Below, piece after piece: positions 1 to 6,283 of a DNA stretch of 29,209 nucleotides. The position numbers and the translations under genes are program-made. The stretch comes from CAYUMU01 sp964445985 (GTDB taxonomy: Bacteria > Planctomycetota > Planctomycetia > Pirellulales > S012-138): NCBI GenBank assembly GCA_964445985.1, contig CAYUMU010000085.1:1-29209 (forward strand), in the 5' to 3' direction. A model generated the notes under the pieces. The model was given only the letters and a program-made list of their open reading frames with translations. It searched no databases and was not told the origin of the DNA. The first letter of the stretch is position 1. Each line of letters starts with the position of its first letter.

Positions 1-51
1 TTCCAGGGTAAAACATTAACGCCAAAACCGGAAGTTATTTTTCGTGTGATA

Positions 52-300
52 CTAACGGTTTTCGCGTGACTCGTAAACGTACTCATCAACGCGAATTTCC
101 TGCAAATCACTCGTGATGTATGCATCGACATCGAAATTCTTATGCAGTCCGGGGACAGGAACAATTTCCATTCCAAAATCCAAGTCTACGATCTTTTCGA
201 TAGGCACTGGGATTGTGTCACTCGCGTGATGTTTTGCGAGAAACTCCATTGCACGCCGCCGAATATCCGATTCGGAATAGCAAGGCGCCTTTATTTCCAT
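52..300 (-). pseudogene. ImmA/IrrE-family (COG2856) protein, N-terminal part only
   Basis: The 82 residues match the start of ImmA/IrrE-type metallopeptidases, which cleave a partner XRE repressor: a segment IPVPIEKIVDLDFGMEIVPV, then a D-A-Y-I stretch and IRVDEYVYESRENR. In intact relatives this is followed at once by a segment like RYRFTLAHELGH carrying the zinc-binding HExxH. Here a TAG (54-52) follows ENR. The same frame meets a TAA at 18-16 and then reads C-F-T-L-E up to the window edge, which resembles the expected continuation. The gene starts 1 nt after the stop of the XRE gene, so the two are probably cotranslated. The catalytic part is absent from this reading frame. I call it broken; a natural short protein or a sequencing error remains possible. 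Confidence 0.6.
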
Positions 301-301
301 G

Positions 302-673
302 CTACGATCTCCTCACGTCCTCTATAAATTCATCTAGCTTTTCCGGCGGCATTGGCCGTCCGCGAAGCGTTCTGAACAGAGCCGGAAGTTTTTCGAGCAG
401 TTCAACATCCGAGAGCAAATCCTTTGGAATTTGGCCTTTCGAAGCCGCGGCGACATCGAAGAACTCAATCCACGAATCACCGCCCTCGGCTAGCCCGAGA
501 GCAGTTGCATATCGTTCAAGCAAATCTTCGCGATTCGGCGGCGGGTAAAGTCCTCTCTCCAAACGGCTAAAATTCCCCGGGTCAAATCCATTCTTCAGGC
601 AAAACTCGCGCATCGTCAGACCGGTGGCGGCACGAAGCTTTCGGAGCAGTAAGGAAAATGGGGTCGAGGGCAT
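302..673 (-). CDS. XRE-family helix-turn-helix transcriptional regulator
   Basis: This 123-residue protein opens with an XRE/Cro-like helix-turn-helix (about residues 5-60): LLRKLRAATGLTMREFCLKN, then FDPGNFSRLERG, which is the recognition-helix region. The C-terminal half is helical and acidic and resembles regulators coupled to ImmA/IrrE proteins. The start is supported by an AAGGGAG ribosome-binding site upstream. It sits 1 nt before the truncated ImmA-like gene, the arrangement known from phage and integrative-element repressor/antirepressor pairs such as ImmR/ImmA. A sigma-70-like promoter and an overlapping palindrome lie just upstream, so autorepression is likely. It is more AT-rich than the genes to its right, suggesting transfer. 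The DNA-binding role is well supported; the controlled genes are not visible. Confidence 0.85.
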   Translation of the reverse strand: MPSTPFSLLLRKLRAATGLTMREFCLKNGFDPGNFSRLERGLYPPPNREDLLERYATALGLAEGGDSWIEFFDVAAASKGQIPKDLLSDVELLEKLPALFRTLRGRPMPPEKLDEFIEDVRRS

Positions 674-708
674 GGCGGGGCTCCCTTGTGACGTAAGCAG
701 TTGAGGTC

Positions 709-736
709 GTTGTGATTATTGTACAACAAACACAAC
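709..736. promoter_or_regulatory. Imperfect 28-bp palindrome, candidate XRE operator
   Basis: The site is centred between 722 and 723. The core TTGTACAA is perfect, and the outer arms GTTGTG and CACAAC pair as well. Twelve of the 14 base pairs match; only 715/730 and 718/727 do not. It covers the -10 element of the XRE promoter, as expected for an autorepressor operator. Binding by this regulator is inferred from position and symmetry. Confidence 0.6.
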
Positions 737-745
737 TGCAGTCAA
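718..745 (-). promoter_or_regulatory. sigma-70-like promoter of the XRE gene
   Basis: On the minus strand TTGACT (745-740) is followed after 16 nt by TACAAT (723-718). This lies 45 nt upstream of the XRE start codon. The match to the -35/-10 consensus is good, and the -10 lies inside the palindrome at 709-736. Confidence 0.6.
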
Positions 746-832
746 GGGAATGTGTTCACATACCTGACGCAACGACTCGCGTGAGCATACACGCCTCCCC
801 CCTGTTCTTCCGAGCATTGGCGGGCGGTCCCT

Positions 833-1999
833 TCACTTGGCCAGCAGCTTTTCAAGATGAACGGCGAGCGCATCCCCGCGGGCATCGACGGCAATCACCT
901 TGCCATCTTTATCCACCAGAATGGCGGCGGGGATGGCGCGGATGTTGTACTTTTTGGCCATCGGATTGCCCCAGCCTTGGTTGGCGTCGTCGAAGAGGTT
1001 GGCCCAGGCCAGGTTTTCTTCTTTGATGAATTCGAGCAGGGCATCGCGATCTTTGTCGAGGCTGATGCCGACGACCTCAAAACCCTGGTCGTGGTACTTC
1101 TCGTAGTTGGCCTTGAGGTTGGGGAGTTCCGCCCGGCAGGGTCCGCACCACGTGGCCCAGAAGTCGACCAGCACCACCTTGCCCCGGTAGCTGGCCCAAT
1201 CGAAGGGCAGACCGTCCGCGTTCGTCCCTTCCAACTCCAAAGGCTTGCCGACCAGTTCGCCCAATTTGGGGCCTGAGGGGGCGTCGGGCTTCTTGAGAAT
1301 TTGCTTGCCGTACTTGGCCACGTCGCGGTCTTCGCTCTTGACGATCAGCTCGCCCAACTGGTCGAACATTTCGTCTTTGAGCTTGGAGTCTTTGATTTCG
1401 TTGATCAGGCCCACCGTTTCCGAAACCAGCCGCAAGTGGCGAGTGGCCGGGGGCTCGCTGCCCAGCAGGGCTTTAACTTCTTCGAACAGGCTTTGCCGCA
1501 ACTCGGTATCGGCCTTCGCGGCTCGGGCAGCCATCAACCGCTCTTCCAGCACGTGCAAACCTGCCGCGCGGCTGATCTCCGGTTGGTCGTCCTTGGCCAG
1601 TTTATGAGCCCAGATCATAAGCTGCTTGTTGGCGGCGGCATCGCCGAGCACGGCTTGTTGATGGAGGCTTTGGAATAAGATTTTGGCCGCTTGCAAGCGC
1701 TGGGCTTCGTTGGCCTTGGCGGCCAGGATTCGCTCCGCGGCATCGACCATGGCGGCCTGGAATGCCGCCCGTTTGCGAATGGCCTCGGGCTTTTGCTGCA
1801 TGCGCTCCAGGTACTGGGCCAACGGCTCGACCGTGGCTCCGGCCGGCGCGGCGTAGGGATTGCCGGGGGGGCCTTCGTTGGCGACTTCGGCCGCGGCGGC
1901 GGGCTCTTCGTCGGCAGCGGCCGCCCACGGTATGGCGGCGCCTCCCGCAGCAAGACCCAGCACCATGACCAGCGTTCCCAGCAACCACTTCGACGACAT
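833..1999 (-). CDS. Secreted TlpA-like thiol-disulfide oxidoreductase
   Basis: The 388-residue protein has an N-terminal signal peptide (about residues 1-28, ending AAAADEEP). A long helical, alanine-rich region (about 40-240) has no recognised domain. The C-terminal TlpA/ResA-like thioredoxin domain (about 245-388) carries the redox motif W-C-G-P-C at 284-288, preceded by VVLVDFWAT, and the cis-proline segment RAIPAAILVDKDG. The family reduces or exchanges disulfides outside the cytoplasm, often in cytochrome c maturation or repair of oxidised thiols; the substrate here is unknown. The N-terminal extension makes it about twice the size of a plain TlpA domain, as is common in planctomycetes. 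It appears monocistronic, between the XRE module and the divergent sigma-factor gene. Confidence 0.88.
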   Translation of the reverse strand: MSSKWLLGTLVMVLGLAAGGAAIPWAAAADEEPAAAAEVANEGPPGNPYAAPAGATVEPLAQYLERMQQKPEAIRKRAAFQAAMVDAAERILAAKANEAQRLQAAKILFQSLHQQAVLGDAAANKQLMIWAHKLAKDDQPEISRAAGLHVLEERLMAARAAKADTELRQSLFEEVKALLGSEPPATRHLRLVSETVGLINEIKDSKLKDEMFDQLGELIVKSEDRDVAKYGKQILKKPDAPSGPKLGELVGKPLELEGTNADGLPFDWASYRGKVVLVDFWATWCGPCRAELPNLKANYEKYHDQGFEVVGISLDKDRDALLEFIKEENLAWANLFDDANQGWGNPMAKKYNIRAIPAAILVDKDGKVIAVDARGDALAVHLEKLLAK

Positions 2000-2470
2000 G
2001 GCAGCACTCCGTCAGCCAGAAAGGAATAGGACGCAGCCCCCGCAGCTGTGGGCCTTAGCGTACCACGGCGACCGATGGCCGCCAAATATTGCCCGGCCCG
2101 ATAGGGGCGGTTTGTTGCTGGCGCGCGGAACGCCCGCCGTTCGCCCGCGGGAGAAGGCGGGCCAAGTTCCGTGGGATATGCGGCCTGAGCGGGTTGGGCG
2201 GGCGGAGCGCGGCCGGCCCCCCAATTATGTTAGGCAGGCGCTATGGAGTGCCAAGGAACTAGGATACAATAGTTTTGTGGTTCGCCCGGAATGCGGTGAG
2301 ACGGACGTCACCCCGAATCACTCAAGTCTTTTCTGAGCAGAGAGTTAATCGCAACTGCCCCCCGCGGTCTCGCCAGACCGATTTGGAACAACATCGGGTA
2401 GGTTCGCCTGACCAAACCCAGCTGTCCTGGGAACACGGACGGGGGGTTGATTCGTCTATCTGTAAATCAC
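2000..2470. other. Intergenic region between the divergent tlpA-like and ECF sigma genes
   Basis: No convincing gene is present. The stretch holds a G/C-rich inverted repeat (2127-2170) and two small perfect hairpins: CGGTCT/AGACCG with a CGCC loop (2365-2380), and CCCAG/CTGGG (2417-2431). A TACAAT at 2265-2270 lacks a convincing -35 partner. Several GGAAC words occur (2127, 2255, 2385, 2471); only the one at 2471 has a CGTC at a sensible distance. Confidence 0.5.
2127..2170. repeat. G/C-rich inverted repeat (long hairpin)
   Basis: GGAAC plus GCCCGCC (2127-2138) pair with GGCGGGC (2156-2162) and GTTCC (2166-2170), with a 3-nt bulge and a 17-nt loop that contains CCCGCGGG. It is not next to a gene end, so it is not an obvious terminator. 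It shares the 12-mer CCCGCCGTTCGC with the hairpin region near 7787-7813. Confidence 0.45.
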
Positions 2471-2496
2471 GGAACTTTCGTGTCGAGTTTCGCGTC
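2471..2496 (+). promoter_or_regulatory. Candidate ECF-type promoter of the sigma factor gene
   Basis: GGAAC (2471-2475) and CGTC (2493-2496) are separated by 17 nt, which matches the general GGAAC / CGTC pattern of many ECF sigma factors. The transcript would begin a few bases before the GTG at 2513, favouring that start. Self-activation is inferred from the pattern only. Confidence 0.4.
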
Positions 2497-2512
2497 TATA
2501 AAACTACCTACC

Positions 2513-3073
2513 GTGAACGACGACGCCACGCTCATCACCGATGCCCTCCGCGGGAACACCGAGGCGTTTGGGCAACTGGTCTGCCGCTATCAGGACCGGT
2601 TGTACAACGCCATCGTGCATCTCGTTGGCTCGTGCGATGAAGCTTACGACGTTGTGCAAGACGCGTTTGTGCAAGCTTTTGTCAAGCTGGCCTCGTTTGA
2701 AGGCGCTTCGGCCTTTTACACCTGGTTGTATCGCATTGCCTTCAACTTGGCGGTCAGCAGGCAGCGTCGCAAGCGTCCTACCCTTTCGATCGAGCAAACT
2801 CGTGAGGTCACGGGCAAAGAACCGCTGGAACTGATCAGTCCCGATGAACCGCTCCAGCGAGAAGAACGTGCCCGGCAGGTGCAGCGCGGCCTGGCGGCTC
2901 TCAGTGAAGAGCACCGGGCCATATTGATCATGCGCGAAATGGAAGATTTTTCGTACGAGGAGATCGCGGACCTGCTCGGCGTGCCCCTTGGCACGGTGCG
3001 CAGCCGTTTGAATCGGGCACGGATGCAACTGCGCGAACAGCTGAAAGAGGTTCTGCAAGAAGATTTCAAGTAG
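2513..3073 (+). CDS. RNA polymerase sigma factor, sigma-70 family (ECF type)
   Basis: This is a two-domain ECF-type sigma factor of 186 residues from the GTG start. Region 2 (about residues 8-80) includes RYQDRLYNAIVHLVG, DEAYDVVQDAFVQAFVKL and the DNA-contacting TWLYRIAFNLA. Region 4 (about 125-180) includes LSEEHRAILIMREMEDFSYE and the helix-turn-helix VPLGTVRSRLNRAR. The frame is open upstream to a TTG at 2447 and a GTG at 2480. I prefer 2513 because the family normally begins a few residues before the L-I-x-D-A-L-R-G-N motif and because a candidate ECF promoter occupies 2471-2496. The next gene on the same strand encodes an anti-sigma-type protein, so the pair forms a stress-responsive switch. 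Confidence 0.9.
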   Translation: MNDDATLITDALRGNTEAFGQLVCRYQDRLYNAIVHLVGSCDEAYDVVQDAFVQAFVKLASFEGASAFYTWLYRIAFNLAVSRQRRKRPTLSIEQTREVTGKEPLELISPDEPLQREERARQVQRGLAALSEEHRAILIMREMEDFSYEEIADLLGVPLGTVRSRLNRARMQLREQLKEVLQEDFK

Positions 3074-3074
3074 C

Positions 3075-3109
3075 GGGTGGCTAGTAGCTGGTAGTTGGGG
3101 GCTAGTGAG
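3075..3109. repeat. Heptamer repeat block behind the sigma factor gene
   Basis: Five 7-bp units close to TGGTAGC/TAGTAGC begin 2 nt after the sigma stop codon. The units are variants of the complement of AGCTACC, which forms the longer array at 26583-26687. Confidence 0.6.
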
Positions 3110-3252
3110 AAGTGCTGAAGGAGGGTTTGCAAGACCCTTTCAAGTAGCGCGGGGGGGGAAACGATGTGCCTCCTCCCACTCGCACCCGGCGGCTGCCGAT
3201 TCCGTGTTTGTTTTTGCGAACCTCGTCCCGTTTCGTCGGCGAGATTTTGACG

Positions 3253-5586
3253 ATGAAAGAATTGCCTCACGAAGAACTGCTATCCGGCTATCTCGACGGC
3301 GAACTCGAGCCGTCGGAGCGCGCGGTCGTGGAGCGCATGTTGCGCGTGAACGCCCATGCGCGCCAATTGCTCGATGAACTGCGCGCGCTGCGCGAAACCA
3401 TTCGATCGCTCCCCCAATACAAGCTCTGCCCCTCGCTGCCGCAACGCGGTTTTGCCGAAGACGTGCTGCGGAGGGCTGAGCGCGAAATGCTGTTGCAGCC
3501 ATCGGCCCATACCGAAACGGTTGCCGCGAGCCACCACCCGGCAAATGCAAGCGAGGCAACGACCGACGAGCCGGCGACCGTGGCCAACGCGATCCCGCCA
3601 AGAACGACCCCGCCCACGGCTCCCTCTTCGATGGCGAGCCCTTCCGCGCGGTCGGCCGCGGTTTTGCCCCGTCGCACCGCCGAGCATGGCGGCGGCTGGA
3701 AACGATTGCTGGCGGCGGCCATGGTGTTGGCGGCATCGGTGGCGCTGATGGTGCTGGCGCAGCCCGGCGACTGGCAGGCGACCGATCCGGTGGTCTGGCA
3801 TTCGCCAGGCCCTCAACTGCCCACCAGCGTGCGCGACCTCAGCGAGGGAGATCCCGGCACGGCAGAACGGCAAGGCACGGCAGAACGGCAGCACGCAGCG
3901 CCGCCCCACAACGTGGATCGCCTGGCCAAATCTTCCGCGTTGCCGCACGATAAAACGGCGCAATTTAGTGCTGTCGAAGCGGCCATCGCTCCGACCGCCG
4001 AGACGCCCAATTCCCCGTCGCACACCACTGGACCGGCCATGGGATACGCGATCCCCGCCGCCAGTCCACCGCTGGCCAAGCATAGTGGCGAGCCTGCCGG
4101 GGCGGTTGCCTCGCCGGTTGACGCACAAGGTTCCCATTTGCGGCAATCAACGCGGGATGGTGTGGCCGCCCGTCCCGCTTTGCCTGGCAACGGGGTTCCG
4201 CCGTTGGGAGTGAGCGGATCGCGAGATGCGGTAGACGCGAGAAGGATGGCCACGCGCGAAGGCGAGGCGAGCTCGGCGTTTGGCGGTGGCGGAGCCTTGC
4301 CCCAAAATCCGGTCGTGGCGACGGCTTCACCCTTGGCCGATCCACGGCCAGGTTTGGCCCGGCTGGAGAATCCGTCGGCCCAAACGATGGTGGTCCACGT
4401 GCAGGTTACCGAACAGGGCTGGCACGATGGCCGATTCCAAGAGCTGCTCTCCGCGCGGCAGATTTCCTGGCGAGATTCCAAGGCGCGTAGCACGGAGCAC
4501 GCCTTCCGCAAGAATTCGTCCATCGCCCCGGAAGCCGCGGCCATGGCGGACGCGGTCCCCCCACCCACAGCTGGCAGCTCCGCCGCGCCTCCCGTGGAGC
4601 CGCTGGCGGCAAAACCCAGAGCGCCGGGTGCTCCCCCGCTTGAAGTCGTCCGGGGCAGCGCGGCAAACTCCGCGACAGAAAAACGAGACACCATGCGTCG
4701 CGGCGATGGAGGACCCCGTGGCGCGAATGAAAACCTCGCCGCCCAGAACGATATCCAGCTCCTGTACCTCGACGCCCCCGAAGAACAACTGCAAGCCTTG
4801 CTGGGCGACCTCCGATCGGCGGCCGACCGCAACGAGAGTATCGCGTCGCTGTCGGTGACCACGCCTTCGGTTCTGAAACGGCAGTTCAAAGCGGCCGAGG
4901 AGCAAATGCTGGCCACGTCGCCCCAGGTGGATTCCGATTGGGCGAAGCACCTTGGCTCGAATCAAAGCTACGCCAATGAGCCCCCGGCCGATGATGCGGC
5001 CGCGTCGGCGCAGGTTCGCCATCTGGCCGAACTGAATCGGGTGGCGCAACGCCAGGAAGCCGAGCGGCTCAAACACAATCAGCCCCGTCCCCAACAAGCG
5101 GCCGGGATCCCGGGCGCGCCAACAGCGGGTGCGGGCAAAGGTGAGGGGCTGACAGCGGAAAAGGCAGAGTCGGGCGATCACGCGGGTAAATTGCCAGCTG
5201 TCCAAGCGTTGGGCAAGCAAACGCCGCGGGAGTCCTACGGCAGCGCGCCGGGCTCCATGCGCGACGTCGATGCCGACGAAATCGCGCCCCTGGAAAGCCC
5301 TTTCGATTCGGAACTGGCCCTAGGCAAGCGAACGGAGGCGGAGCTCGCCGCCAAGAAAGCCTCGACGGCCCCCGAAGGCCTGGCGATTCGCTTGCAAAGT
5401 GACAATTTGCAAAACTTCAGCAAGCTGGAATCGCCCCCCGGCGCCGATCCGGCCCAAGCCTTCATGGCCGATCAGCGGAGCGGGGCCGACCTCAAGCTAG
5501 ATAGCGGCGAGGGGAAGCAGCCGGGGCGCAATGTGGAGGCGCTGTTTATCATTCAAATCGTGCCGAACCGGCCCGGCGTGAAATAG
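3253..5586 (+). CDS. Membrane-anchored anti-sigma factor with a long extracytoplasmic region
   Basis: The start at 3253 opens with the anti-sigma motif HEELLSGYLDGELEPSER, typical of cytoplasmic sigma-binding domains (residues 1-80). The Cys pair of zinc-containing ZAS domains is missing. A single membrane segment follows at about 149-170 (LLAAAMVLAASVALMVLA). The remaining roughly 600 residues would lie outside the cytoplasm and are rich in Ala, Pro and Gly, with two more conserved-looking patches: MVVHVQVTEQGWHDGRFQEL and LLYLDAPEEQLQALLGDLR. The frame is open for 29 codons upstream, but those residues are not anti-sigma-like. An 18-bp tandem repeat (3856-3891) encodes G-T-A-E-R-Q twice. 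By position it should hold the upstream ECF sigma factor inactive until an envelope signal arrives. At 777 residues it is far longer than classical RsiW or RseA. Confidence 0.8.
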   Translation: MKELPHEELLSGYLDGELEPSERAVVERMLRVNAHARQLLDELRALRETIRSLPQYKLCPSLPQRGFAEDVLRRAEREMLLQPSAHTETVAASHHPANASEATTDEPATVANAIPPRTTPPTAPSSMASPSARSAAVLPRRTAEHGGGWKRLLAAAMVLAASVALMVLAQPGDWQATDPVVWHSPGPQLPTSVRDLSEGDPGTAERQGTAERQHAAPPHNVDRLAKSSALPHDKTAQFSAVEAAIAPTAETPNSPSHTTGPAMGYAIPAASPPLAKHSGEPAGAVASPVDAQGSHLRQSTRDGVAARPALPGNGVPPLGVSGSRDAVDARRMATREGEASSAFGGGGALPQNPVVATASPLADPRPGLARLENPSAQTMVVHVQVTEQGWHDGRFQELLSARQISWRDSKARSTEHAFRKNSSIAPEAAAMADAVPPPTAGSSAAPPVEPLAAKPRAPGAPPLEVVRGSAANSATEKRDTMRRGDGGPRGANENLAAQNDIQLLYLDAPEEQLQALLGDLRSAADRNESIASLSVTTPSVLKRQFKAAEEQMLATSPQVDSDWAKHLGSNQSYANEPPADDAAASAQVRHLAELNRVAQRQEAERLKHNQPRPQQAAGIPGAPTAGAGKGEGLTAEKAESGDHAGKLPAVQALGKQTPRESYGSAPGSMRDVDADEIAPLESPFDSELALGKRTEAELAAKKASTAPEGLAIRLQSDNLQNFSKLESPPGADPAQAFMADQRSGADLKLDSGEGKQPGRNVEALFIIQIVPNRPGVK
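3856..3891 (+). repeat. 18-bp tandem duplication inside the anti-sigma gene
   Basis: Two 18-bp copies beginning GGCACGGCAGAACGG differ only at the last base. They add a repeated G-T-A-E-R-Q hexapeptide just behind the membrane segment, in frame. Confidence 0.7.
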
Positions 5587-5600
5587 ACAACGAAGCCACT

Positions 5601-5618
5601 GCCAACGGCTCAGTTGGC
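5601..5618. terminator. Small hairpin between convergent genes
   Basis: GCCAAC and GTTGGC form a perfect 6-bp stem with a 6-nt loop, in the 23-bp gap between the anti-sigma and DUF1080 genes and overlapping the latter's end. There is no T-run, so intrinsic termination is uncertain. Confidence 0.3.
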
Positions 5619-6209
5619 CTTGATTCGCAAGTTGCGAAACTCCAGCGCCGCTCCCTCGGCTTGCAAACCAATGTGCCCCTGGGCGGGGGTCAGGCCGACG
5701 CCTTCCCAGGCAGGCTTGCCGTTGCACCAAAAGGTTACTTTGTCGCCGGCCACGCGCACCCGCCACTGGTTCCATTCGCCGGGCGGGTTTTGCAGCTCAG
5801 GCACCTTGGTGGCCCCTTCCAACTTGCCGCCAATGAAGGCCCCTTCGCTCCCCTTGGCCAGGTTGATCTGATTCTTGCCACCCCCTGGCCCGGTGCGAAT
5901 GAAGTAGCCGCTGTTGTACTTGTCTTTGAGCGACCGCCATTCGAAGGCCATTTCATAGTCGCCATACTCGGCGGCCGTGATCAGGTGCGGTTTGCCGCCG
6001 CCGGTGACTTGGATCACGCCGTCTTGCACCTTCCAATTCGCGGGAGCTTCGCTGCCGTCGCTGAAGCGCCAGCCGGTGAAGTCCTTGCCGTTGAACATGG
6101 GCGTGAAGTCCTTTTCAGCATCGCCTGCCTTGGCCGCCTGGCTCATTGCGGGGCCAGCGTTGAGCGCGACAAACAGGGCAACGCACGGCATCAGCCAACA
6201 GGTCTTCAT
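5610..6209 (-). CDS. Secreted DUF1080 (3-keto-disaccharide hydrolase-like) protein
   Basis: The 199-residue protein has a signal peptide (about residues 1-23) and one DUF1080 domain, a concanavalin-like beta-sandwich. Family hallmarks are FTPMFNGKDFTGWRF near the N-terminus, YNSGYFIRTG in the middle, the EWNQWRVRVAGDKVTFWCNG segment, and the closing IGLQAEGAALEFRNLRIK. Some DUF1080 proteins have been assigned 3-keto-glycoside hydrolysis; others probably only bind sugars, and catalytic residues cannot be settled here. The start is the ATG at 6209; the upstream extension of the frame does not look coding. It lies 74 nt behind the DUF1501 gene on the same strand and is probably cotranscribed, suggesting a joint extracytoplasmic role. 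Confidence 0.85.
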   Translation of the reverse strand: MKTCWLMPCVALFVALNAGPAMSQAAKAGDAEKDFTPMFNGKDFTGWRFSDGSEAPANWKVQDGVIQVTGGGKPHLITAAEYGDYEMAFEWRSLKDKYNSGYFIRTGPGGGKNQINLAKGSEGAFIGGKLEGATKVPELQNPPGEWNQWRVRVAGDKVTFWCNGKPAWEGVGLTPAQGHIGLQAEGAALEFRNLRIKAN

Positions 6210-6283
6210 GGTGAGGTCCAAGTCATGGATGGGGGGAGGGGAGGACGCGCGATTCGAAAGCAGAGTGAAGGGGGGCCGGGGGC

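Noticed and set aside
2447..2512. N-terminal extension of the sigma factor from TTG 2447
   Set aside because: The 22 extra residues are not sigma-like, and the segment contains a candidate promoter.
3280..4146. Long minus-strand open frames opposite the anti-sigma gene
   Set aside because: They mirror the strong GC bias of the real gene, have Arg-rich composition and no recognisable domain.
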